Below are positions 42,579-50,947 of a stretch of DNA of 64,000 nt, piece by piece. This DNA comes from ATZT02 sp046048135 (lineage in GTDB: Bacteria; Actinomycetota; Actinomycetes; S36-B12; UBA5976). The position numbers were made by a program, and so were the translations under genes. Within the stretch, counting starts at the first letter, position 1. Each line of letters opens with the position of its first letter. The stretch is from contig JBJOGR010000050.1 of assembly GCA_046048135.1 (NCBI GenBank), forward strand, positions 73,641 through 137,640, in the 5' to 3' direction. A model generated the notes under the pieces. That model was given only the letters and a program-made list of their open reading frames with translations. It had not been told where the DNA came from and did not search any database.

Positions 42579-44881
42579 TGGACTATTTACAAGAAAGAAA
42601 AGCGTTACGTGCTGCTCCAATTGGAGCAGCACGACGTTTACATTTGTCACAAATTACTGACAGATATTTAATAAATCTTTTTAATAACGCTGTAAGAAAA
42701 GAAGATTATGGCAAGGTGGCATTAGTTGGTGTTGGTGCAAATGGCAGACAAGATTTAACTCTTGGATCAGATTTAGATTTAGTTTTAGTTCATGAAAAAG
42801 ACTACAAAATAGATGAAATAGCAGAGAAGCTTTGGTATCCAATTTGGGATTTAGGTATCAAGTTAGACCACTCAGTTAGAACTGCTGCTGAAGTAAGAAA
42901 GCTTGCATCTTTAGATTTGGCTGTGGTTTTGGGTTGGTTAGATGCTAGAACTATTGCTGGAAATGAAGATTTAGTTAATAAAATTAGTTCTTCAGTTTTG
43001 CAAGATTGGAGAGCATTTGCGGATAAAAGACTTAAAGAACTTTATGAACAAGTAAAAGAACGAAAAGAAAAACAGGGGGAACTTTCTCAGTTAATTGAGC
43101 CAGATTTAAAAGAGTCTTATGGTGGGTTAAGAGATATTACAATTTTAAGAGCTATTGCTGCTACTTGGAAAATAGATATTCCTAAAAAAATATTGGATGA
43201 AAATAGTCAGATCCTTCAAGATGTAAGAGATGCTTTGCACAATGTGTTAGAAAAACCCAGTGACAAATTAATTAGACAAGAACAAGCTAGTGTTTCTCAA
43301 CTATTGAATTTAAAAGATGCTGACCAATTAATCAGAAAAGTTTCATATTCTGGAAAAGTTATTGCTCACCACAGTGATGTTATCTGGCACAAAGTTAATT
43401 CAATGATTACAAAATCAGGCTTAATTAAAAGACTAAAAACCGAAAATAGAAAACCTTTAGTTGATGGGGTAGTGATTCAAGATAATGAAGTTGTTTTAGC
43501 AAAAGAATCAAAAATTTCACTTGATGAAACCTTGGGCTTAAGACTTGCTGCGGCAAGTTCTCAAGCAGGATTATTTATCGCAGAACATACTTTAGAAAGA
43601 ATTGTTAAAGAAGCAAAACCCTTAGTAAATCCCTGGAACCAAGAAGCAAAAGATGCATTTATTTCTTTACTTGGATCTGGTAGACATTTAATTTCTACAT
43701 GGGAATCTTTAGATTTCGCAGGGCTAATAGATATTTGGTTTCCCATTTGGAGTCGAGTTCGAGGATGTCCTCAAAACAGCCAAATTCATTCATTTACAGT
43801 TGATAGACATCTTTTAGAAACAGCAATTTATGCAAATAATTACACCCGAGAAGTTTCAAGACCTGATTTATTGTTAGTTGGATCTTTTTTTCACGATATT
43901 GGAAAAGGTGGAAACAAAGATCATTCTGACGAAGGTGCAGAGATAATTCAAAAACTTGCTCCAAGTCTTGGATTTAATCAAGATGATTCAAAAATATTAG
44001 TAAAACTTGTTCAACACCATTTACTTCTTCCAGAATTTGCTACTAAAAGAGATTTAGAAGATCCTTTAACGATAAGTAGTGTTGCAAAAATTGTTGAAAA
44101 TGAAACATTCCTTAACCTTCTTTATTACTTAACTCTTGCCGATATGTTTGCCACTGGTCCTCTGGCAAGTAGTGAGTGGAGACAGCAACTAATAAAAGAG
44201 TTAGTTGAAAAAGTTAGGAATCAAATCAGGGGAGTAAAGCTTGAAATTAATCCTCATTTAAGTGAAGAGAAACAAGATTTAGTAAACAGAAAAGATGATC
44301 TCGTCTTAGAAATGAAGGAAATTCCAGAAGGAATTTCCTTAACAATTATTACCGATGATCAAACTGGACTACTGGGATTAATTGCAGGAGTTTTATCTTT
44401 AGAAAAACTTTTAGTTCGAAGTGCAAGAACTGAAACTATTGGTAAAAAAGCTGTTACAACTTGGAGAGTCAACTCATTATTTGGAGACCTTGTATCTACT
44501 GCGCAAATATCTCAAACTTTGAATCTTGCTTTAAAGGGAAGTATAAATTTGGACGAAAAATTAAAAGCTAAAGCAGAATATCTTCCAAAACCAACCAATA
44601 CTGCTAAAGCCAAAATAATTGAATTAAAAAATGTCAGCTCCACATCTTCTGTATTTGAAGTAAGGGCTCATGATGAACCAGGTTTTCTAAGCAAAATTGC
44701 AAATGAGATAGCTAAAAATGGGGTTGATATACATGCCGCCATAGTTGAAACGTTGGGCTCAGAAGTAGTGGATGTCTTTTATGTAAGGGAGCCTTCTGGC
44801 CAAGTATTAAGTCAAGAGCGCATGGCTAGTTTGATTCAAGCCCTTGACTACGCTTGCAATCATGTTCCAACAACTGTCTGA
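42578..44881 (+). CDS. glnD: PII (de)adenylyl/uridylyltransferase GlnD
   Basis: Modifies and demodifies PII in response to glutamine. The 767 residues include the nucleotidyltransferase motif TLGSDLDLVLVHE (about residues 60-72), a GlnD helical region (SYGGLRDITIL), the HD hydrolase site FFHDIGKGGNKDHSDEGAEI (about 430-450), and two C-terminal ACT domains (about 590-665 and 695-765). The start is GTG at 42578, sharing its first base with the glnB stop. It ends 20 nt inside the ffh gene, so amt-glnB-glnD-ffh are physically linked. Confidence 0.94.
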   Translation: MDYLQERKALRAAPIGAARRLHLSQITDRYLINLFNNAVRKEDYGKVALVGVGANGRQDLTLGSDLDLVLVHEKDYKIDEIAEKLWYPIWDLGIKLDHSVRTAAEVRKLASLDLAVVLGWLDARTIAGNEDLVNKISSSVLQDWRAFADKRLKELYEQVKERKEKQGELSQLIEPDLKESYGGLRDITILRAIAATWKIDIPKKILDENSQILQDVRDALHNVLEKPSDKLIRQEQASVSQLLNLKDADQLIRKVSYSGKVIAHHSDVIWHKVNSMITKSGLIKRLKTENRKPLVDGVVIQDNEVVLAKESKISLDETLGLRLAAASSQAGLFIAEHTLERIVKEAKPLVNPWNQEAKDAFISLLGSGRHLISTWESLDFAGLIDIWFPIWSRVRGCPQNSQIHSFTVDRHLLETAIYANNYTREVSRPDLLLVGSFFHDIGKGGNKDHSDEGAEIIQKLAPSLGFNQDDSKILVKLVQHHLLLPEFATKRDLEDPLTISSVAKIVENETFLNLLYYLTLADMFATGPLASSEWRQQLIKELVEKVRNQIRGVKLEINPHLSEEKQDLVNRKDDLVLEMKEIPEGISLTIITDDQTGLLGLIAGVLSLEKLLVRSARTETIGKKAVTTWRVNSLFGDLVSTAQISQTLNLALKGSINLDEKLKAKAEYLPKPTNTAKAKIIELKNVSSTSSVFEVRAHDEPGFLSKIANEIAKNGVDIHAAIVETLGSEVVDVFYVREPSGQVLSQERMASLIQALDYACNHVPTTV

Positions 44882-46328
44882 TCATCTAAATTCAACCTTT
44901 AAGTCTTTACGCACTAAAGGTCGTTTATCCGAAAAAGACATCGAAGACACAGTTAAAGAGATTAGAACTGCCCTTTTAGAGGCAGATGTAGCACTAAGTG
45001 TGGCAAATGATTTTTGCGAAAAAATAAAAGTTCAATCCCTTGGTTCAGAAGTTTCCCAATCTTTAAATCCTGCTCAACAAGTTGTAAAAATTGTTCACCA
45101 AGAATTAGTAAATATTTTAGGTGGAGATGCAAGAAGATTAACTTTTGCTAAAACTGGTCCAACAGTATTAATGCTTCTTGGTTTACAAGGTGCTGGTAAA
45201 ACAACATTGGCAGCAAAACTTGCTAAACATTTAGTTAAAAATGGTCACACTCCACTTCTAGTTGCAGCAGATTTACAAAGACCAAATGCTGTTGATCAAT
45301 TAAAAATCGTCGGTACACAAGCTGGTGTTCAAGTATTTGCTCCAGAACCAGGAAATGGGGTAGGAGATCCGGTAAGAGTCTCAAAAGATTCTTTGGATTT
45401 TGCAAACAAAAATTTATACGATTTTGTCATCATTGATACTGCAGGTCGACTTGCTATAGATGATGAATTAACAAAGCAGGCTCATCAAATAAGAAAAGCA
45501 GTTAATCCTCAAGAAACACTATTAGTTATTGATTCAATGATTGGTCAAGATTCTGTAGTTACTGCGCAAAACTTTTTAGACAAAGTGGGTTTTGATGGCA
45601 TTGTTTTAACCAAACTTGATGGCGATGCCAGAGGTGGTGCAGCACTTTCATTAAGAGCAATCACAGGTAAACCTGTGATGTTTGCATCCAATGGTGAAAA
45701 ATTAGATGATTTTGACATTTTCTATCCAGAGCGACTTGCAAATCGAATTCTTGATATGGGTGATGTTTTAACTTTAATTGAAAAAGCAGAAGAAGCATTT
45801 GATAAAGAACAACGAGAAAGATTTGAAGCAAAATTAACAAGTGGTGAATCATTTACTCTAGATGATTTCTTAGAACAATTGCAATCAATAAAAAAAATGG
45901 GTTCAATGTCAAAAATGCTAGGCATGCTTCCTGGAATGGCACAAGCTAAGAAACAAATAGAGAATTTTGATGACAAGGAAGTAACCAGAGTTGAGGCAAT
46001 TATTCAATCAATGAAACCTGAGGAAAGACAAAACCCCAAAACAATTTCAGCAGAGCGAAAAGTAAAGATTGCGCAAGGAGCAGGTGTTGAAGTTAAAGAT
46101 ATAAATTCACTAATTAACCGTTTTCAAGAAGCACAAAAAATGATGAAAAGAGCTCAACTTGCAGGCGGGATGCCAGGTTTTGGGGGTGCAACATTTGTTA
46201 AACAGCAAAAGAAACAAAAACCAGGTAAAGGGGCAAGACGAAGTGGTAATCCTGCAAAACGTGCATTAGAAGAAAAAGGAATCAAGATTGATCATGAAGA
46301 TCAAATGGGTTCTGGTTTTAAATTATAA
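44862..46328 (+). CDS. ffh: Signal recognition particle protein Ffh
   Basis: GTPase that binds signal sequences with SRP RNA. From ATG 44862 it is 488 residues: N domain starting MFQQLSDHLNSTFKSLRTKG, G domain with GLQGAGKTTLAAKLA, DTAGRLAIDDEL and TKLDGDARGG, and a Met-rich M domain (about 295-430, MGSMSKMLGMLPGM). The frame opens at an upstream TTG (44844), but ATG 44862 gives the standard N-terminus. A basic C-terminal tail follows the M domain. It converges with the collagen-like gene. Confidence 0.95.
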   Translation: MFQQLSDHLNSTFKSLRTKGRLSEKDIEDTVKEIRTALLEADVALSVANDFCEKIKVQSLGSEVSQSLNPAQQVVKIVHQELVNILGGDARRLTFAKTGPTVLMLLGLQGAGKTTLAAKLAKHLVKNGHTPLLVAADLQRPNAVDQLKIVGTQAGVQVFAPEPGNGVGDPVRVSKDSLDFANKNLYDFVIIDTAGRLAIDDELTKQAHQIRKAVNPQETLLVIDSMIGQDSVVTAQNFLDKVGFDGIVLTKLDGDARGGAALSLRAITGKPVMFASNGEKLDDFDIFYPERLANRILDMGDVLTLIEKAEEAFDKEQRERFEAKLTSGESFTLDDFLEQLQSIKKMGSMSKMLGMLPGMAQAKKQIENFDDKEVTRVEAIIQSMKPEERQNPKTISAERKVKIAQGAGVEVKDINSLINRFQEAQKMMKRAQLAGGMPGFGGATFVKQQKKQKPGKGARRSGNPAKRALEEKGIKIDHEDQMGSGFKL

Positions 46329-46338
46329 AATTATCGAA

Positions 46339-47364
46339 CTAACCAACTTGAGTAAGTGTTAATATTAAAGAAGGAATTCCAGGTCCACTTAAACCAGAAG
46401 CAATTGTTGGCATCTGCATTCGAATATCATCAACTGACCACATTAATTCAACATATTGATTTGCTTGAAGGCTTACGAGAAAATTCCAAGCCGCAACAGT
46501 TTTTGCAGCATCTTCATTTCCAGTTAATGTAATTTTTGTGTTCGACATTTCAACATTTGTATCCATTTTTCTTAGCCAAATTTCAGCATTTGTTGTGCCC
46601 TTATGTCCTGAAGATCTTTCAAATTGAGCAGAAAATTGAAGGTTATATGTTCCACTATTTGCCACAGTAATTCTCGTTGGCCTTGCCTCAGAATTATTTG
46701 CAATACTTACACCACTTGTTTCTAAAGCGTTAGTGGTATTTAATTCCATTGCTTTTGGTGTATTGATTGAAGATTGAGTTTGTGTTGTTGTGTCAATGAA
46801 CGAACCACGATAACCATAGGTTGTAGTTCCTGGATCTCCCTTTTCACCTTTGTCACCTGCTGGTCCTGGTGGTCCACTTGGACCGATTGGTCCTACTGGA
46901 CCTTGTGCTCCTGTTTCACCTTTAGCTCCTGTTGCACCACTTGCACCTGTTGGTCCTGTTGCACCACTTGATCCTGTTGGACCTGTTGGCCCACTTGATC
47001 CTGTTGGACCTGTTGGCCCACTTGGTCCAACAGGACCAGTCTTTCCCGGTTTACCTGTTGTACCTGGATCTCCTTTTTCTCCTTTTTCACCTTTTGGTCC
47101 AATAGGCCCTGCTGGCCCAATTAAAATTTCAGATTTTGATTCTTCAATTAAACTATCTGAAAAGTCTTCTTCTGAATTATTTGATTGAGTATTTGATGTT
47201 TCGGTTTTTGGTGAAAAAGTATTTAGGATGGGCTGAATGTAACCATTTAAACCAAAAGAGTAAGTGAGAATTAAAAAAGTAATAGCTGAACCAATTATTG
47301 TTGCCAGCACAAAATAAAATTTTGTAAACGATTTATTGTTTACTTTTTTATTATGAGCTGGCAT
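46339..47364 (-). CDS. Membrane-anchored collagen-like protein
   Basis: The 341 residues comprise a short cytoplasmic N-terminus, one membrane span (about 16-36), a Ser/Glu-rich linker (about 50-80), an uninterrupted collagen-like segment of 33 Gly-X-Y triplets from Gly83 to about residue 181 (many GPT, GPS, GEK, GDP), and a C-terminal domain of about 155 residues (starting TYGYRGSFIDTTTQ) that looks like a beta-sandwich trimer head of the BclA/C1q kind, by position and character only. A trimeric surface stalk is inferred. It lies with two other non-conserved genes between ffh and rpsP. Confidence 0.85.
   Translation of the reverse strand: MPAHNKKVNNKSFTKFYFVLATIIGSAITFLILTYSFGLNGYIQPILNTFSPKTETSNTQSNNSEEDFSDSLIEESKSEILIGPAGPIGPKGEKGEKGDPGTTGKPGKTGPVGPSGPTGPTGSSGPTGPTGSSGATGPTGASGATGAKGETGAQGPVGPIGPSGPPGPAGDKGEKGDPGTTTYGYRGSFIDTTTQTQSSINTPKAMELNTTNALETSGVSIANNSEARPTRITVANSGTYNLQFSAQFERSSGHKGTTNAEIWLRKMDTNVEMSNTKITLTGNEDAAKTVAAWNFLVSLQANQYVELMWSVDDIRMQMPTIASGLSGPGIPSLILTLTQVG
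46970..47023 (-). repeat. 27-bp tandem repeat inside the collagen-like gene
   Basis: Two exact 27-base copies (46970-46996 and 46997-47023) encode the nonapeptide PTGPTGSSG in the collagen stretch, with degenerate copies on either side. Such repeats can gain or lose units in frame and change stalk length. Confidence 0.85.
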
Positions 47365-47373
47365 TACTGCTAC

Positions 47374-47835
47374 TTAATTATTTGAAACCATTGTTACTGA
47401 CTCTTTGAGCTGACTCCATTTCCACATAACTAGTACCGGAATTGCTACATCAGTTATGAGAAATATTGGATAATCAACCAAGTAATTTATATAGCTTTCT
47501 CCAGTTAAATATATAACTGTAATTTGAGAAAAAATTAATGAAGCAGGCCACCACATAGCAGTTAAGGGAATAAATTTTAGTGAAAGTTTATTTCCTCCGG
47601 ATGCTGCTAAGAGTAAAATTGGTGTGGCAATAGCTGCAAGAAGCCAACCGATTAGACAAAGCCATAATGCAACTTGTCTTAAAACTTCAGTTTCTTCATT
47701 GGGTCTAAAAATAAAGAAATTTGGATAAGTAAAGACCATCAACCAGTAAATAACAAACACCATGATGGCTGTAGCTCGTATATGAATTCGATGAGCTTCG
47801 TGAATTTCTGCATATCTTTCAGTTGAAGTATTCAT
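47374..47835 (-). CDS. Hypothetical membrane protein, four spans
   Basis: I do not recognise this 153-residue protein. It has about four hydrophobic segments (about 22-40, 52-76, 86-110, 118-138) joined by short loops, with both ends likely cytoplasmic. It lies 9 nt upstream of the collagen-like gene on the same strand, so the two are probably co-transcribed; a role in surface assembly would be a guess. Confidence 0.7.
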   Translation of the reverse strand: MNTSTERYAEIHEAHRIHIRATAIMVFVIYWLMVFTYPNFFIFRPNEETEVLRQVALWLCLIGWLLAAIATPILLLAASGGNKLSLKFIPLTAMWWPASLIFSQITVIYLTGESYINYLVDYPIFLITDVAIPVLVMWKWSQLKESVTMVSNN

Positions 47836-47881
47836 AACTCATTTTCTCAGAAAAACTTGAAAAAAAACAAATAATCAATAA

Positions 47882-48097
47882 CTAATCAAGCAGTATTGGG
47901 ATTCTTTCCCCACGCATAATGGCGTTTACTTCTAGATTTGCACCTAAAGCCTCCACATATTTTTTGAGAGTGCTTAGTTGTATGTCTGGGCCATTCTCAA
48001 TAGCCGATACTCTTCTTTGGCTAACTTGAAGTTGATTAGCTAATTCTGATTGAGTTAGCCTCATACGAAGCCTTAAATTCTCTAAATCTAAGTCCAT
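47882..48097 (-). CDS. XRE-family helix-turn-helix regulator
   Basis: A 71-residue single-domain protein: LRLRMRLTQSELANQLQVSQ ... RRVSAIENGPDIQLSTLKKYVEALGANLEV is a standard Cro/C1-type HTH, similar to stand-alone antitoxin-like XRE proteins. No toxin gene is adjacent. It is probably autoregulated: its -10 box and an inverted repeat overlap its own start region. It could control the membrane/collagen-like pair 46 nt downstream. Confidence 0.85.
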   Translation of the reverse strand: MDLDLENLRLRMRLTQSELANQLQVSQRRVSAIENGPDIQLSTLKKYVEALGANLEVNAIMRGERIPILLD

Positions 48098-48103
48098 TAC
48101 CCC

Positions 48104-48131
48104 AGTATACAGAACATATAAGTTCTATATG
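48104..48131 (-). promoter_or_regulatory. Promoter and operator of the XRE gene
   Basis: On the minus strand TGTATACT gives an extended -10 box (TATACT, 48109-48104) ending 6 nt before the ATG, again a leaderless layout. Just upstream, AGAAC (48111-48115) with GTTCT (48122-48126) and CATATA (48115-48120) with TATATG (48126-48131) are overlapping inverted repeats in the -10/-35 spacer, a likely binding site for the XRE protein. The site also faces rpsP. Confidence 0.55.
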
Positions 48132-48219
48132 ATAGATCCTTTGGGGTGTCGAAGAGAAGATAATGAAAGACTAGGGCTTAATCATAGGGTTTCAAGCCCT
48201 CCAACACGAAAGATAAATA

Positions 48220-48762
48220 GTGGCCGTAAAAATCAAATTAAAACGCTTAGGAAAAATCCACCAACCGATGTATCGCGTCGTAGTTGCTGATTCTCGCACT
48301 GCTCGCAATGGTCGAGCCATTGAAGAAATTGGAATTTATCAACCTAAAGAAGAACCATCAGTTATAAGAATTGATGCGGATCGCGTTGCATATTGGCTAA
48401 GTGTTGGAGCTCAAGCAACAGAACCTGTTGTAGCACTTCTAAAACTAACTGGTGACTGGCAAAAATTCAAAGGTGAAAAAGATACTGCAAGCAAAGTTAA
48501 ACTTGCTCCTGCAAAAGCAGATCATCATGCAATTTATGAAAAAGCATTGAAAGAAAATGTTGCGGCAAGAGAAGAAGAAGCAAAGAATCCAAAACCAAAA
48601 GTTGAAAAAGTAGAAGCACCTAAAGAAGAACCAAAAGTTGAACAAGTTAAAGCAGAAGAAGTTCCAGCTGAAACTGTAACTGCTACTGAAGAAGTAAAAG
48701 TTGAAGAACCAGCAGCAGAGACTCCAGCAGAAGAAGTAAAAACTGAAGAGGCACAAGCTTAA
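48220..48762 (+). CDS. rpsP: 30S ribosomal protein S16 with long C-terminal extension
   Basis: Residues 1-80 or so are S16 (AVKIKLKRLGKIHQPMYRVVVADSRTARNGRAIEEIGIY). The remaining ~100 residues are a Lys/Glu/Pro/Ala/Val-rich low-complexity tail (KVEKVEAPKEEPKVEQ, then PAETVTATEEVKVEEP). Actinobacterial S16 often carries a tail, but 180 residues is long. The start is GTG at 48220. khpA, rimM, trmD, rplS, lepB and rnhB follow in the usual order, and rplS has a similar tail. Confidence 0.95.
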   Translation: MAVKIKLKRLGKIHQPMYRVVVADSRTARNGRAIEEIGIYQPKEEPSVIRIDADRVAYWLSVGAQATEPVVALLKLTGDWQKFKGEKDTASKVKLAPAKADHHAIYEKALKENVAAREEEAKNPKPKVEKVEAPKEEPKVEQVKAEEVPAETVTATEEVKVEEPAAETPAEEVKTEEAQA

Positions 48763-48763
48763 A

Positions 48764-49000
48764 ATGATTGAAGATGCATTAGAACATTTAGTTAAAGGAA
48801 TTGTTGATCATCCAGATGATGTTTCAGTTTCTAATAAAACAACTAAGCGCGGAAACACATTAGAAGTTACAGTAAACGGTGAAGATCTAGGCCGAGTAAT
48901 TGGTAGAAATGGTCGAACCGCTACTGCAATTAGAACAGTAATTAATGCGCTACAAGGTGGAAAACCTACTCGCATTGATTTTGTTGACGTTGACGCTTAA
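48764..49000 (+). CDS. khpA: KH-domain RNA-binding protein KhpA
   Basis: A 78-residue single KH domain with the GXXG loop IGRNGRTATAIRTVINAL; it binds RNA and in other bacteria pairs with KhpB. The gene begins one base after the rpsP stop, its standard position in actinobacteria (Rv2908c). Confidence 0.93.
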   Translation: MIEDALEHLVKGIVDHPDDVSVSNKTTKRGNTLEVTVNGEDLGRVIGRNGRTATAIRTVINALQGGKPTRIDFVDVDA

Positions 49001-49014
49001 ATCTTAAAAACAAA

Positions 49015-49542
49015 ATGGATTTAGTTGTGGGTCGACTTGGTCGACCACATGGAGTCCATGGAGAAATAAGTGTTGAAGTTAGAACTGATGAACCAGATAT
49101 TAGATTTGCAAAAGGTTCCAAACTTTTTATAAAAGATAGTAAAAATCAATTAACAGTTTTATCTTCTAGGTGGCATCAAGAAAAAATGCTTGTTAAATTT
49201 GAAGAAATTACTGATCGAGATCTTGCAAATGAAATTAAAGGTAAAACTTTAATGATTCAAATAGATCCAAATAAAATCGAGACAAAAAAAGATCAATATT
49301 ATGAATTTCAATTAGCAGGATTAACGGTGGCTGATAAAAACAATAAAGACTTAGGCCAAATTAAAGAAGTAATAACCGGTCTTGCCCAAGATTTATTGGT
49401 AGTAGAAACAAAAGAAAAAAAGGAAGTTTTAGTCCCATTTGTAAAACAAATTGTTACAAACGTTGATCTAGAAGAAAAACTAGTAACAATGGATCCACCA
49501 GTTGGGCTTTTTGATGAGGAAAATGCAATTGATGCAAATTGA
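49015..49542 (+). CDS. rimM: Ribosome maturation factor RimM
   Basis: 30S assembly factor binding S19. The 175 residues have the N-terminal beta-barrel (DLVVGRLGRPHGVHGEISVEVRTDEPD) and a PRC-barrel end (YYEFQLAGLTVADKNNKDLGQI ... VLVPFVKQIV). It follows khpA by 14 nt and overlaps trmD by 11 nt. Confidence 0.94.
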   Translation: MDLVVGRLGRPHGVHGEISVEVRTDEPDIRFAKGSKLFIKDSKNQLTVLSSRWHQEKMLVKFEEITDRDLANEIKGKTLMIQIDPNKIETKKDQYYEFQLAGLTVADKNNKDLGQIKEVITGLAQDLLVVETKEKKEVLVPFVKQIVTNVDLEEKLVTMDPPVGLFDEENAIDAN

Positions 49543-50239
49543 TTTAATAAGTATCTTTCCAGATTATTTTAAAAGCCTAAATCTTTCATTATTAGGAAAA
49601 GCTCAAGAATCTGGAATTTTAAAAATTAATATTCATGATTTAAGGGATTTCACTCAAGATAAACACAAAACGGTTGATGATGCACCCTATGGTGGCGGAC
49701 CTGGCATGGTGATGAAAGCAGATGTATGGGGATTAGCAATCGATTCAGTATTAGAAAGCTCTAAAACTAAACCAGTTTTAGTAGTGCCAACGCCATCTGG
49801 AAAAGTCTTCACCCAAAAAATAGCTCAAGAGTTATCAAGTCAAGAGCATTTAATTTTTATAAATGGTCGGTACGAAGGAATTGATTCAAGAGTTGTTGAT
49901 TATTACAAAACTGATAATCGAGTTAAAGAAGTAAGAGAAATAAGTATTGGAGATTATGTTTTAGCTGGAGGAGAAGTTGCTTCCATTGTGATGCTAGAAG
50001 CAATATCACGATTAATTCCAGGAGTTTTAGGCAATGATGATTCAGTAAAAGATGATTCTTTTGCATCAGGTTCTATGGAAAAACTCATTGAAGGACCAGT
50101 TTTTACTCGACCTGAGACCTGGAGAGGCCTTGATGTTCCAGAAGTATTGCTCAGTGGAGATCATGAAAAAATTACCCAATATCGCCTCGAGGAGGCTAGA
50201 AAGCGTACGAGGCTAAATAGACCCGACTTAGCCCCATAG
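49532..50239 (+). CDS. trmD: tRNA (guanine(37)-N1)-methyltransferase
   Basis: SPOUT methyltransferase guarding against frameshifts. From ATG 49532 it has 235 residues: MQIDLISIFPDYFKSL, DDAPYGGGPGMVMKAD, INGRYEGIDSRVVDYY and the trefoil-knot SIGDYVLAGGEVASIVM. The frame opens further upstream (49502), but 49532 gives the conserved N-terminus. Overlap with rimM suggests coupling. Confidence 0.95.
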   Translation: MQIDLISIFPDYFKSLNLSLLGKAQESGILKINIHDLRDFTQDKHKTVDDAPYGGGPGMVMKADVWGLAIDSVLESSKTKPVLVVPTPSGKVFTQKIAQELSSQEHLIFINGRYEGIDSRVVDYYKTDNRVKEVREISIGDYVLAGGEVASIVMLEAISRLIPGVLGNDDSVKDDSFASGSMEKLIEGPVFTRPETWRGLDVPEVLLSGDHEKITQYRLEEARKRTRLNRPDLAP

Positions 50240-50285
50240 TCTTAGTTTTTGGCAGAATAGGTCCTCTCACCGGATTGGTTTGTAT

Positions 50286-50311
50286 AAATATTTCGCCACA
50301 GGGGAATATTT
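50286..50311 (+). promoter_or_regulatory. Hairpin in the rplS leader region
   Basis: AAATATT (50286-50292) is complementary to AATATTT (50305-50311) with the GC-richer TCGCCACAGGGG between. It lies in the 160-nt trmD-rplS gap, the longest in this operon, so rplS may have its own promoter or a leader control. I see no terminator here. Confidence 0.35.
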
Positions 50312-50399
50312 AGAGAATTGTTAAGTTTTAGAAATCCGGATCCAAACTAGCAAGACTGAACGACCTGTGAGCGTTGCAGATGAAAGTAGATAAATAATC

Positions 50400-50945
50400 A
50401 TGAATAAATTAGATGCTTTAAATAAGAAATCCTTAAAAAAATCAGTCCCAGATTTTAGAACTGGTGACACAGTTAAAGTTCACGTAAGAGTTATTGAAGG
50501 AAACCGTTCTCGTATCCAGATTTTCCAAGGAGTTGTAATTTCTCGATCTGGTCATGGAGTTTCTGAATCTTTTACAGTTAGAAAAGTTTCATTTGGAACA
50601 GGTGTGGAAAGAACATTTCCGGTAAATGCTCCAACTATTGAAAAAATTGAAATTGTTTCACGCGGCGATGTTCGTCGTGGCAAACTTTATTTCTTACGCG
50701 AATTAAGAGGTAAAGCTTCCAAGATTAAAGAACGTCGTGGCGATTTAGCTGCAGCAGTTGTTACTGAAGAAGATATTGAAGTAGCAGTTGAAGAAACAGC
50801 TGAAGAAGTAGCACCAGAAAAAGTTGAAGCAAAGGTTGAAACACCTGCAGCAAAAGAGGAAGTTGCTGTAAGTGAAACTCCTGCTGAAGCAGCACCTGCT
50901 GCAACAGATTCTGCTGAAGCTAATCCTGAAGCAGACAAACAATAA
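50400..50945 (+). CDS. rplS: 50S ribosomal protein L19 with acidic C-terminal extension
   Basis: Residues 1-120 are L19 (FRTGDTVKVHVRVIEGNRSR, FQGVVISRSGHGVSESFTVRKVSFGTGVERTFP, RRGKLYFLRELRGKASKI). L19 is normally about 115 residues; here a further 60 residues of Glu/Ala/Val/Pro-rich sequence follow (EEDIEVAVEETAEEV ... PAEAAPAATDSAEANPEAD). The tail resembles that of S16 in the same operon and is expected to be disordered. Confidence 0.95.
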   Translation: MNKLDALNKKSLKKSVPDFRTGDTVKVHVRVIEGNRSRIQIFQGVVISRSGHGVSESFTVRKVSFGTGVERTFPVNAPTIEKIEIVSRGDVRRGKLYFLRELRGKASKIKERRGDLAAAVVTEEDIEVAVEETAEEVAPEKVEAKVETPAAKEEVAVSETPAEAAPAATDSAEANPEADKQ

Positions 50946-50947
50946 CT

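Noticed and set aside
46970..47023. Tandem repeats as a possible CRISPR array
   Set aside because: The 27-bp units are directly adjacent without unique spacers and encode PTGPTGSSG in frame; no cas genes are present.
46774..47188. Long antisense frames rich in Pro/Gly or Cys/Trp over the collagen-like gene
   Set aside because: They mirror the GXY repeat in other frames, have no start signals and no family resemblance.
47882..48097. Toxin-antitoxin module at the XRE gene
   Set aside because: No RelE/HigB-like or other small toxin is adjacent; the downstream gene is a membrane protein.
48445..48756. Phe/Cys-rich minus-strand frame in rpsP
   Set aside because: It is the antisense of the Lys/Glu-rich tail; the composition explains the open frame.
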